This document shows positions 1-4,797 of a stretch of DNA of 6,011 bases, in pieces. A program made the position numbers and the translations under genes. Each line of letters starts with the position of its first letter. Within the stretch, counting starts at the first letter, position 1. Source of the stretch: Gammaproteobacteria bacterium (lineage in GTDB: Bacteria > Pseudomonadota > Gammaproteobacteria > Enterobacterales > Kangiellaceae); the NCBI GenBank assembly GCA_002401655.1, contig NVTT01000053.1:15303-21313 (forward strand), read 5' to 3'. Below the pieces are notes generated by a model that worked only from the letters and a program-made list of their open reading frames with translations, was not told where the DNA came from and ran no database searches.

Positions 1-687
1 TTTTTGACCTGTTTCAATATGAATACCGCCGATTTGTAGCAAGAACTCGATTTCTTTTTGAGCAAAATCATCAACCATCTTATAGGCGGCAAGACCGTAC
101 TCATTCAAACCGCCGGCTTTATTTTTTGCCTCAAAAACAGTGACATCATAACCAAGCATTGAAGCTCTATGAGCACAGGCAAGACCAGCTGGACCCGCAC
201 CGATAACAGCAAGTCGTTTCTCTTTTAATTTTGCTCGTTTAAATGGATGTTCTAGTTTAGAAGTCGCTTGTTTTTCAAACAAAGAATCAACAGCAAAACG
301 CTGTAATAAACCAATTTCAACGGGGTGTTCTTCTGAAACATTCAAAACACAAGCTTGCTCACATAAAATTTCAGTCGGACAAGCTCTAGAGCAAGTACCG
401 CCCATTATATTTTGTGAAAGGATTGTTTTCGCAGAACCGGTTAGATTACTAGAGCGGATCTGATGAATAAAAGTAGGTACATCAATTGAAGTGGGGCAAG
501 CGGTGATACAAGGAGCATCGTAACAGTATAAACAACGGTCGGCCTCGGCTTTGGCCTGAAGAAAACTAAGTGGTTCATGCAAATCAGCAAAGTTATTACT
601 GAGCGCTTCTGCATTGTTAACGTTTTTATTATTTATGCCGTTTTTACCAACGCCATTTTTATTGAAATTACACAACCCTAAGGACAT
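1..687 (-). CDS. preT: Dihydropyrimidine dehydrogenase, NAD(P)H-binding subunit (N-terminal part, runs off left edge)
   Basis: This is the flavin and Fe-S subunit that, with PreA, interconverts uracil or thymine and their 5,6-dihydro forms in the cytoplasm. The first 229 codons are visible. Cys52, 55, 60 and 64 (spacing 3-5-4), then Cys103, 109 and 113 (6-4) and Gln129 reproduce the spacing of the two N-terminal [4Fe-4S] clusters of mammalian dihydropyrimidine dehydrogenase, including its unusual Gln ligand. A dinucleotide-binding GAGPAG motif lies at 163-168, followed by an acidic strand end near Glu186. The start is set by a GAGGAA ribosome site 5 bases upstream. Residues 7-32 are unusually Asn-rich (11 Asn) and precede the conserved domain. 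The rest of the flavin/NAD domain, and probably preA, would lie beyond the left edge. The GltD small subunit of glutamate synthase is the main alternative; the DAPC..CPT pattern and the RutR-like operator favour PreT. Confidence 0.88.
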   Translation of the reverse strand, partial: MSLGLCNFNKNGVGKNGINNKNVNNAEALSNNFADLHEPLSFLQAKAEADRCLYCYDAPCITACPTSIDVPTFIHQIRSSNLTGSAKTILSQNIMGGTCSRACPTEILCEQACVLNVSEEHPVEIGLLQRFAVDSLFEKQATSKLEHPFKRAKLKEKRLAVIGAGPAGLACAHRASMLGYDVTVFEAKNKAGGLNEYGLAAYKMVDDFAQKEIEFLLQIGGIHIETGQK

Positions 688-692
688 ACAAA

Positions 693-698
693 TTCCTC
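693..698 (-). promoter_or_regulatory. Ribosome binding site of preT
   Basis: On the minus strand GAGGAA stands 5 bases before the ATG at 687, or 7 bases if measured from GAGG. It is the best Shine-Dalgarno match in the window. It fixes the start upstream of the Asn-rich segment, showing that this odd N-terminus is probably translated. Confidence 0.75.
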
Positions 699-730
699 AA
701 ATTAAAATCTAATTTTTCGACAGGTACTGG

Positions 731-759
731 ACAATATTCAATCCTGACCATTTAGTCAA
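731..759 (-). promoter_or_regulatory. Sigma-70 type promoter of preT
   Basis: Reading the minus strand, TTGACT (754-759, 5 of 6 to the -35 consensus) is followed after exactly 17 bases by TATTGT (731-736, 4 of 6 to the -10). Transcription would begin near 724, giving a leader of about 37 bases before the preT ATG. The promoter lies in the 146-base gap after the upstream kinase gene, so preT can be expressed on its own. Its -35 and part of the spacer are covered by the palindrome at 744-759. Confidence 0.65.
744..759. promoter_or_regulatory. RutR-like operator overlapping the preT promoter
   Basis: The minus strand reads TTGACTAAATGGTCAG. The known RutR operator is TTGACCA-NN-TGGTCAA; the site matches 12 of the 14 specified positions, with one mismatch in each half-site. 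RutR is a TetR-family regulator of pyrimidine use that lets go of DNA when it binds uracil or thymine. The palindrome covers the -35 hexamer and part of the spacer, the expected position for a repressor. The adjacent gene is a pyrimidine reduction/oxidation gene, which makes a chance match less likely. No rutR gene is in the window, so the regulator's identity is inferred. Confidence 0.62.
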
Positions 760-833
760 GAAGTTATATTTATGATTGTGGCATTTCTAACAACGTATCA
801 ACCCCCTTCTGCTCAGAATCATATTTTTATATA

Positions 834-1778
834 CTATTTACTTGCAAAAATAGCATCTATGAATTTACTTGGTGATATTGCCTTAACTGACTCCGATAGT
901 TCTACCATTTCCCAATGTTTGTTGGCTTTATTTTTTTCGGGTGCGTCGATATTGTACTTGTCAAAACGCCAGTAGGAAGTCGCAGTGGCGGCGTACTGCA
1001 CGAACATTTGCAGAGATTCTTGTTCAATTTTTTCTAACGGTTTTATTTGCTGGTATCCTTGCACTAAAGCGCAGGCTTTTTCTAAATCAACTAAATTATC
1101 CTCAACACATGAACCAATAATTGCCATGCCCAATTCAAACACTCTGTAATAAAAACAAGCTTCCTCAAAGTCTATTATCGCATTAAATGTTCTTTTTTCG
1201 AATAACAAATTGTCATAAAACAAATCTCCATGAATCAAAGCGAGGGGCAACTCGGAAGATATGTCCCGTGCAAGTCCAGCAAATTGTTCTTTTAGCCATG
1301 ACTCATATTTCGCGTCAATGTTAAGACCAAACACTTGAGGAAAATAGGAGCAACCATAGGGATGCTCTGTCGGCAAATAATTCGGGGCGGGTATTTGGTT
1401 TAGTCTGGCCATTTCAGTGCCGAGCTGAACTAACATGTTTGCATCTAAGTTCTCAAATACCTCCCCTTCAATATAGCCTTTTAACATGACTGGTTTATCT
1501 TTATACAAAGTAGTCAGTTCGTTGTTTACCGAAGATATTATGCGAGTACACGGAAAATCATGATGTTGTAGCAATAACAATAACTTTCCCATCACGGTCA
1601 CTTCATCCAGGGTTTTGTCATCGCAAACCGTCAGCACATATTTGCCATTTTGCGTGGTCAGTTTGTAACTTGAGTTACCATTACCACCGACGATAGGCGC
1701 GAATTTGATGACTGTCAGATTATAATTATCTGCTATTTTTTGAACGTCATTTTGTGTCAGTAGTGTATAGGTTGCCAT
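834..1778 (-). CDS. Homoserine kinase-like phosphotransferase (APH/choline kinase fold)
   Basis: A 314-residue soluble kinase of the aminoglycoside phosphotransferase/choline kinase superfamily, closest in layout and length to the type II homoserine kinase ThrB of pseudomonads (about 316 residues). The N-lobe spans roughly residues 1-105, with a nucleotide-loop-like GGNGNSSY at 31-38. The catalytic loop is HGDLFYDN (His183, Asp185, Asn190), and the metal-binding IDF follows at 202-204. The start is the first Met; only a weak AAAG precedes it. No threonine-pathway gene is adjacent, so the substrate may be homoserine or another small amino alcohol. It is transcribed toward preT, but a 146-base gap containing a separate promoter argues against tight co-translation. 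I see no convincing terminator after it and no clear promoter before it. The family call is firm; the substrate is open. Confidence 0.85.
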   Translation of the reverse strand: MATYTLLTQNDVQKIADNYNLTVIKFAPIVGGNGNSSYKLTTQNGKYVLTVCDDKTLDEVTVMGKLLLLLQHHDFPCTRIISSVNNELTTLYKDKPVMLKGYIEGEVFENLDANMLVQLGTEMARLNQIPAPNYLPTEHPYGCSYFPQVFGLNIDAKYESWLKEQFAGLARDISSELPLALIHGDLFYDNLLFEKRTFNAIIDFEEACFYYRVFELGMAIIGSCVEDNLVDLEKACALVQGYQQIKPLEKIEQESLQMFVQYAATATSYWRFDKYNIDAPEKNKANKHWEMVELSESVKAISPSKFIDAIFASK

Positions 1779-1818
1779 TGAGCTTTATCGCTTTTTTATT
1801 TGGTGCGGTGTCTCGAAT

Positions 1819-1967
1819 TCATACAATAAGTGCAATTCCCGGAGCGGTACATTCACAGTACAAGTCCAATGCGATCCTAAATTGGCTTAATTCCTCATTA
1901 CTTTATCATAAACAGCTTTGGGAGTTTTATAGCCAAGATATTTCATTGGTCTATTATTGAATATCCC
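1819..1967 (-). pseudogene. Remnant of an IS30-type transposase C-terminus
   Basis: On the minus strand, 1887-1967 encodes a short segment containing NNRPMKYLGYKTPKAVYD, which resembles the conserved tail of IS30-family transposases (typically NNRPRKxLGYKTPxEV). A stop (TAA, 1887-1889) ends this frame. The shifted frame continues with two short VAL-like motifs (RIALDL and GIALIV) to a TGA at 1819-1821, similar to the usual last residues of these enzymes. Upstream, the frame hits a stop just before the conserved part, so more than 90 percent of the gene is missing. I read this as a decayed insertion sequence. Only the 1887-1967 part is well supported; extension to 1819 is a guess that assumes one frameshift. 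Confidence 0.6.
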
Positions 1968-2004
1968 TGAACATTACCATAACCGAATAAACTAATTGTC
2001 CCTA

Positions 2005-2031
2005 ACATTTATTTTGACACATTTATTTTGA
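2005..2031 (+). repeat. Two tandem copies of a 14-base unit
   Basis: ACATTTATTTTGAC is followed directly by ACATTTATTTTGA(G), so 13 of 14 bases are repeated exactly at a 14-base period. The first copy carries a TTGACA. Short direct repeats like this occur at the ends of some insertion sequences (for example IS21-type elements) and also as operator half-sites. The position, between the transposase remnant and the dioxygenase start, fits either. Confidence 0.8.
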
Positions 2032-2070
2032 GAGTGTGCTTGCTGAGTAGCCTGTGTTATCTTTCTACGT

Positions 2071-3117
2071 ATGATGAAACCGCCTAAAAGCATACGAACA
2101 AAATCCAGTTGGATTGGTTCTGACATTGTTCAACAAGTAGACAAATGGATATGGCAGTTGAATGACGAAGAAATTGATGCTCTAGAGAGGGCCTGTAATA
2201 AATTTTTAGAACAAAATAACTCCCTAGAAAATATTAATACAGACAGTTTTGATTGCCCAAGTCTAAATAATAAGTTTAGAAAAATACGAAATGAACTCAC
2301 GGATGGAACCGGATTTAAAGTAATTAGTGGCCTTGATGTTTCTCGTTACTCTAGACGAGAAATTGCGACTATTTTTATGGGAATAGGATCACAAATTGGC
2401 TCGCCTCGATCACAAAATGCTGCAGGGGATTTGTTAGGTCATGTACGAAACATTGGTGGCGACGCTAAAGACACTAGCACTCGTATTTATCAAACCAATG
2501 AAAGACAAACATTTCATACTGACAGTTGTGATGTCGTAGGACTAATTTGTTTAAAAACGGCCAAACAAGGCGGTGAATCTTTGTTGGTCAGCGCAGAATC
2601 AATCTATAACGCAATGATGAAGAAAAATCCGCACTTAACATCGTTACTATTTGATCCTATCGCAACCGATAAAATAGGTGAGGTTGAACTCGGAGAGAAT
2701 CCTTACTTCAATATTCCTGTATTCAATTGGTTTAATAATCGACTAACGGTTATTTACCAACGCCAATATATTGATTCCGCACAACGTTTTGATAGCGTGA
2801 AGGCGCACAGTGCTGAACTAGTCAAAGCTCTCGATCTTTTCGATAGTATGGCTAATGATCCTTCACTCAATTTTTCTATGTGGCTACAACCCGGAGATAT
2901 TCAGCTAGTACACAACCATAGCCTTTTACATGATCGCCGTAGTTTTGAAGACTGGCCCGGACAAACAGAAAAAAGGCACTTATTAAGGCTTTGGTTATCT
3001 GTACCTAATGACAGAGAGTTACCGCCTTCTTTTGCGCAGAGATTTAGCACAGTCAATATTGGAGATCGGGGAGGCGTTATAGTTGAGGGAACAAAACTTC
3101 AAGTTACTATCGATTAA
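2071..3117 (+). CDS. TauD/TfdA-family Fe(II)/2-oxoglutarate dioxygenase
   Basis: A 348-residue soluble enzyme of the TauD/TfdA family, which uses 2-oxoglutarate and O2 to hydroxylate a small substrate. The metal triad is visible: His149-x-Asp151 in the FHTDSCD segment and distal His287 in HSLLHDRR. Arg302 in KRHLLRLW lies 15 residues after the distal His, as does the 2-oxoglutarate-binding Arg of TauD. The first 70 or so residues form a helical lead-in (SSWIGSDIVQQVDKWIWQL) seen in family members of unknown substrate. No sulfonate transporter or other taurine gene is adjacent, so I give no symbol. The start is the first of two Met codons; a stop lies nine codons upstream with no other start between. 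There is no Shine-Dalgarno sequence. No clear terminator follows. Confidence 0.88.
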   Translation: MMKPPKSIRTKSSWIGSDIVQQVDKWIWQLNDEEIDALERACNKFLEQNNSLENINTDSFDCPSLNNKFRKIRNELTDGTGFKVISGLDVSRYSRREIATIFMGIGSQIGSPRSQNAAGDLLGHVRNIGGDAKDTSTRIYQTNERQTFHTDSCDVVGLICLKTAKQGGESLLVSAESIYNAMMKKNPHLTSLLFDPIATDKIGEVELGENPYFNIPVFNWFNNRLTVIYQRQYIDSAQRFDSVKAHSAELVKALDLFDSMANDPSLNFSMWLQPGDIQLVHNHSLLHDRRSFEDWPGQTEKRHLLRLWLSVPNDRELPPSFAQRFSTVNIGDRGGVIVEGTKLQVTID

Positions 3118-3217
3118 CTAACACTAGTAAAAGATAAAAGACTAGATCAGTAATGCTCGAAAAATTGAATCATTGGGGATTTTCAGTCCTTACCAAGAAT
3201 AATTCCAAACTAAGGCG

Positions 3218-3244
3218 ATTTTAAGCTGCGTTTTCTGTTAAAAT
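3218..3244 (+). repeat. Inverted repeat overlapping a promoter-like -10
   Basis: The perfect 7-base arms are ATTTTAA (3218-3224) and TTAAAAT (3238-3244), 13 bases apart. The right arm includes the -10 hexamer of the putative promoter, so a protein bound here would block RNA polymerase. AT-rich arms this short can arise by chance. Confidence 0.45.
3236..3244 (+). promoter_or_regulatory. Extended -10 promoter of the 80-residue gene
   Basis: TGTTAAAAT fits the extended -10 pattern TGnTATAAT with one mismatch. There is no good -35 at 16-18 bases, which extended -10 promoters tolerate. Transcription would begin near 3251 and give a leader of about 37 bases. A weaker alternative, TTGCGT (3254-3259) and TATAGA (3277-3282) with a 17-base spacer, would start transcription at or next to the ATG and give a leaderless mRNA. 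Confidence 0.45.
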
Positions 3245-3263
3245 AGAATTTCGTTGCGTCTAA

Positions 3264-3285
3264 AAATCTATTTTTGTATAGATTT
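3264..3285 (+). repeat. Inverted repeat directly before a start codon
   Basis: The perfect 8-base arms are AAATCTAT (3264-3271) and ATAGATTT (3278-3285), separated by 6 bases. The repeat ends two bases before the ATG at 3288. It occupies the place where a Shine-Dalgarno sequence would be. It could be a protein operator in DNA or a weak AU-rich hairpin in the mRNA that controls translation. Confidence 0.6.
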
Positions 3286-3287
3286 GA

Positions 3288-3530
3288 ATGACTACCCCAC
3301 CCTACTATAAAGAAAAATTTGGAGTCTCTGTGGCTTTTTATACTGCGTTAATGAATAAAAATAGTTCAAGTGAACCTGATGATACTTTTGAAGCGGCCGA
3401 TTTTGATGAAGCTGCCGAAATCATCCGAGCTAAATATCCCGACCAAGCGTTTAGACTTTACCTTGGAAAAGTAGTACCAGAGAAAAAAGTCAATCAAGCA
3501 ATACCGCCAAAAATTCCTAAAAAAGGATAA
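3288..3530 (+). CDS. Small hypothetical protein, 80 residues
   Basis: I do not recognise this protein. It has no signal peptide or membrane segment. After a short aromatic N-terminus (PPYYKEKFGVSVAFYTAL) comes a Ser/acidic stretch (residues 26-44, rich in Asp and Glu), a likely helix and strand (EAAEIIRAKYPDQAFRLYLG, 41-60), then a Lys/Pro-rich basic tail (61-80). The split of acidic middle and basic end, and coherent amino-acid use, suggest a real gene. It has its own promoter-like leader with two inverted repeats, and a hairpin follows 22 bases after its stop. No ribosome site is visible before the ATG. The next Met (codon 22) has none either. It stands alone between the dioxygenase and a convergent peptidase gene. 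Confidence 0.6.
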   Translation: MTTPPYYKEKFGVSVAFYTALMNKNSSSEPDDTFEAADFDEAAEIIRAKYPDQAFRLYLGKVVPEKKVNQAIPPKIPKKG

Positions 3531-3552
3531 TTGGTTAGGACTGGTTCAATCC

Positions 3553-3601
3553 TTAGGTGGCAATTATTATTGCTTTGCTGAATAACAAACTAGCCACCTA
3601 A
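3553..3601. repeat. Long hairpin with perfect 9-base arms
   Basis: TTAGGTGGC (3553-3561) pairs with GCCACCTAA (3593-3601). An inner stem TTATT (3564-3568)/AATAA (3581-3585) continues it across a small internal loop. It begins 22 bases after the 80-residue gene and probably marks its 3' end. Neither strand has a T-run right after it, so it is not a standard rho-independent terminator. Confidence 0.65.
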
Positions 3602-3616
3602 ACAAGAAACTAACTC

Positions 3617-3652
3617 AATAAAAAATGAGCCTATTCTCTTTCGAGAAGGCTT
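3617..3652 (-). terminator. Rho-independent terminator of the M14 peptidase gene
   Basis: On the minus strand the stem is AGCC-TTCTC, loop GAAA, GAGAA-(TA bulge)-GGCT. It is followed by CA and six T (complement of A3620-3625). It lies about 60 bases past the peptidase stop in the correct orientation. On the plus strand the same hairpin lacks a solid T-run but could slow polymerase arriving from the 80-residue gene. Confidence 0.75.
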
Positions 3653-3709
3653 GTGCTGTCTGTTTATTGCTTTCTCAAAGTTGTCAAAAAGAGCGTCTAG
3701 TATCTAATG

Positions 3710-4627
3710 CTAATTTTCAAGAATATATTCTAATCCACCTGTTATAGCTGATACTTGCGCCAATATACAGTCCTCATTATTCACTTTAGGGCTGTCTGGA
3801 TAAACTTCGGTGGTGGTTATAAACTCGGCATTTGTCATTCCAGCACAAAGACCCAGTTTTTTGGTGGGATAATTAATCACGCCAAATTGCTCAATTTTTT
3901 CACCTATAATTCTGCCTGACTCATCAGAGGGAGCGATATGAGTGACTCGTTTAACGCTTTCTATCATTGCTTTTTGAAAATCAGGTTGAGGATTATCGAT
4001 ATCCCCAACCAAATAGAATCCGTCAGGAATATTCCAATTGTCTTGTGTTATTCCTTCTCGAGACGCTAATGCTGGTCTAAAAATACTATTGTCTGTATCC
4101 GTTGTTTCATGTAGGTCAAAATGAGCAATTATTTCCGAACTTTCTAACGTCTCTAACATTTCATCCGGCAGAGCATTCATCAAGCTTTGAGACTCTTCGC
4201 TTGGACTCTTTTTATAAAAAGAACGGTTTGGATCAATCGCATTAGGATTCCATCGATTAATAGTTTCGTATCCCCAGGGACTAATACAAGGCGCAACAAT
4301 GAAGTTAAAATCATTGAGATAGCGTGTAACGTTCTCTTGTAAAAATCGAATAGCACCTTGCACACCACTGGTTTCGTAGCCATGTACCCCTCCGGTGACC
4401 AAAACTGTTTTATTCGATTGATTCCATTTTTCCGATTTAATTAAGTAAAGTGGGTATTTCACCCTATCTATTGATAATGCACCATATTGCGAAACCATTA
4501 GATGATTATCTAATGTTTCAATTTTTCTGACAACTTCCGCTTGGTACGAGCGCTTAATATTTTGCTGACTCAACCACTGAGCGCGATCTTCGGCTTGCCA
4601 TGGAGAATTAGAATGCGTTATAGACAT
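3710..4627 (-). CDS. M14-family zinc carboxypeptidase-like enzyme
   Basis: A 305-residue metallo-hydrolase of the M14 family (carboxypeptidase A/succinylglutamate desuccinylase fold), predicted to cleave a C-terminal residue or acyl-amide bond. The full active-site set is visible: zinc ligands His82 and Glu85 (GGVHGYE) and His173 (HFDLHE); substrate-binding Arg125 and the DPNR pair Asn134-Arg135, corresponding to Arg127 and Asn144-Arg145 of carboxypeptidase A; and a candidate general base Glu274 in TTTEVYPDSP. There is no signal peptide or propeptide, so it acts in the cytoplasm, perhaps in peptide or peptidoglycan-peptide recycling. The start is the first Met, with a weak GGA about 9 bases upstream. 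It ends in its own terminator and diverges from a sensor kinase gene. AstE-type deacylases are the alternative, but the DPNRSF segment favours a carboxypeptidase. Confidence 0.82.
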   Translation of the reverse strand: MSITHSNSPWQAEDRAQWLSQQNIKRSYQAEVVRKIETLDNHLMVSQYGALSIDRVKYPLYLIKSEKWNQSNKTVLVTGGVHGYETSGVQGAIRFLQENVTRYLNDFNFIVAPCISPWGYETINRWNPNAIDPNRSFYKKSPSEESQSLMNALPDEMLETLESSEIIAHFDLHETTDTDNSIFRPALASREGITQDNWNIPDGFYLVGDIDNPQPDFQKAMIESVKRVTHIAPSDESGRIIGEKIEQFGVINYPTKKLGLCAGMTNAEFITTTEVYPDSPKVNNEDCILAQVSAITGGLEYILEN

Positions 4628-4712
4628 TACTTGGATTCCAAATAATCATTATTATTTTCAATAAACACCATCCTAATAGAGTTATTTGTTACAGTAAATA
4701 CAAGATTTAAAT

Positions 4713-4731
4713 ATTAGCTAAAACTGCTAAT
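4713..4731. repeat. Short inverted repeat upstream of the kinase promoter
   Basis: ATTAGC (4713-4718) and GCTAAT (4726-4731) are perfect 6-base arms 7 bases apart, placed just upstream of the kinase -35 region. It could be a regulator site. With 6-base AT-rich arms, chance is a real possibility. Confidence 0.35.
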
Positions 4732-4759
4732 TACTATCGATTAAAAAGAATGATATTAT
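4731..4759 (+). promoter_or_regulatory. Extended -10 promoter of the histidine kinase gene
   Basis: TG-A-TATTAT (TG at 4751-4752, hexamer 4754-4759) matches the extended -10 consensus with one mismatch. A weak -35, TTACTA (4731-4736), stands 17 bases upstream. Transcription would start near 4766, about 32 bases before the ATG. Confidence 0.5.
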
Positions 4760-4797
4760 GCAACTAATAAATCTTACTCACTAAAATTAGAAGTTTA

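Larger units (their letters stand above)
1779..2070. other. Divergent intergenic region with mobile-element scars
   Basis: These 292 bases separate the minus-strand kinase gene from the plus-strand dioxygenase gene. They contain the transposase remnant and a tandem repeat (2005-2031). I find no intact gene. A TTGACA at 2014-2019 could be a -35 for the dioxygenase, but no acceptable -10 stands 16-18 bases after it. Neither flanking gene has a strong ribosome site. Confidence 0.6.
3118..3287. other. Intergenic leader region of the 80-residue gene
   Basis: These 170 bases hold no gene. The first 100 show only weak short repeats (CTAGT/ACTAG around 3124-3146; CCTTA/TAAGG around 3189-3215) and no U-tract terminator for the dioxygenase. 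The last 70 hold a promoter-like extended -10 and two inverted repeats, listed separately. Confidence 0.5.
4628..4797. other. Divergent intergenic region between peptidase and kinase genes
   Basis: These 170 very AT-rich bases hold no gene. They must contain the promoters of both flanking genes. A kinase-directed extended -10 promoter is listed separately. For the peptidase I see only a weak minus-strand pair, TTGTAT and TCTATT with a 17-base spacer, which I do not annotate. Confidence 0.5.

Noticed and set aside
807..818. Palindrome TTCTG-CT-CAGAA after the kinase stop as a terminator
   Set aside because: The loop is only two bases and the minus-strand sequence after it is G-rich rather than a T-run.
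772..975. Plus-strand open frame of 67 codons
   Set aside because: Most of it lies antisense to the end of the kinase gene, with no ribosome site and no recognisable protein features.
1754..1960. Plus-strand open frame of 68 codons
   Set aside because: It runs antisense over the kinase start and the transposase remnant, whose minus-strand reading gives the meaningful protein motif.
2014..2042. TTGACA as the -35 of a dioxygenase promoter
   Set aside because: The hexamer 17 bases downstream is TGCTTG, a poor -10, and 16- or 18-base spacing gives nothing better.
3534..3605. Integron attC-like site, because of GTTAGGA and the long hairpin
   Set aside because: The end motifs do not fit the attC core pattern (RYYYAAC and GTTRRRY) and there are no neighbouring cassettes.
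4180..4383. Minus-strand open frame of 67 codons
   Set aside because: It lies wholly inside the M14 peptidase gene in another frame.
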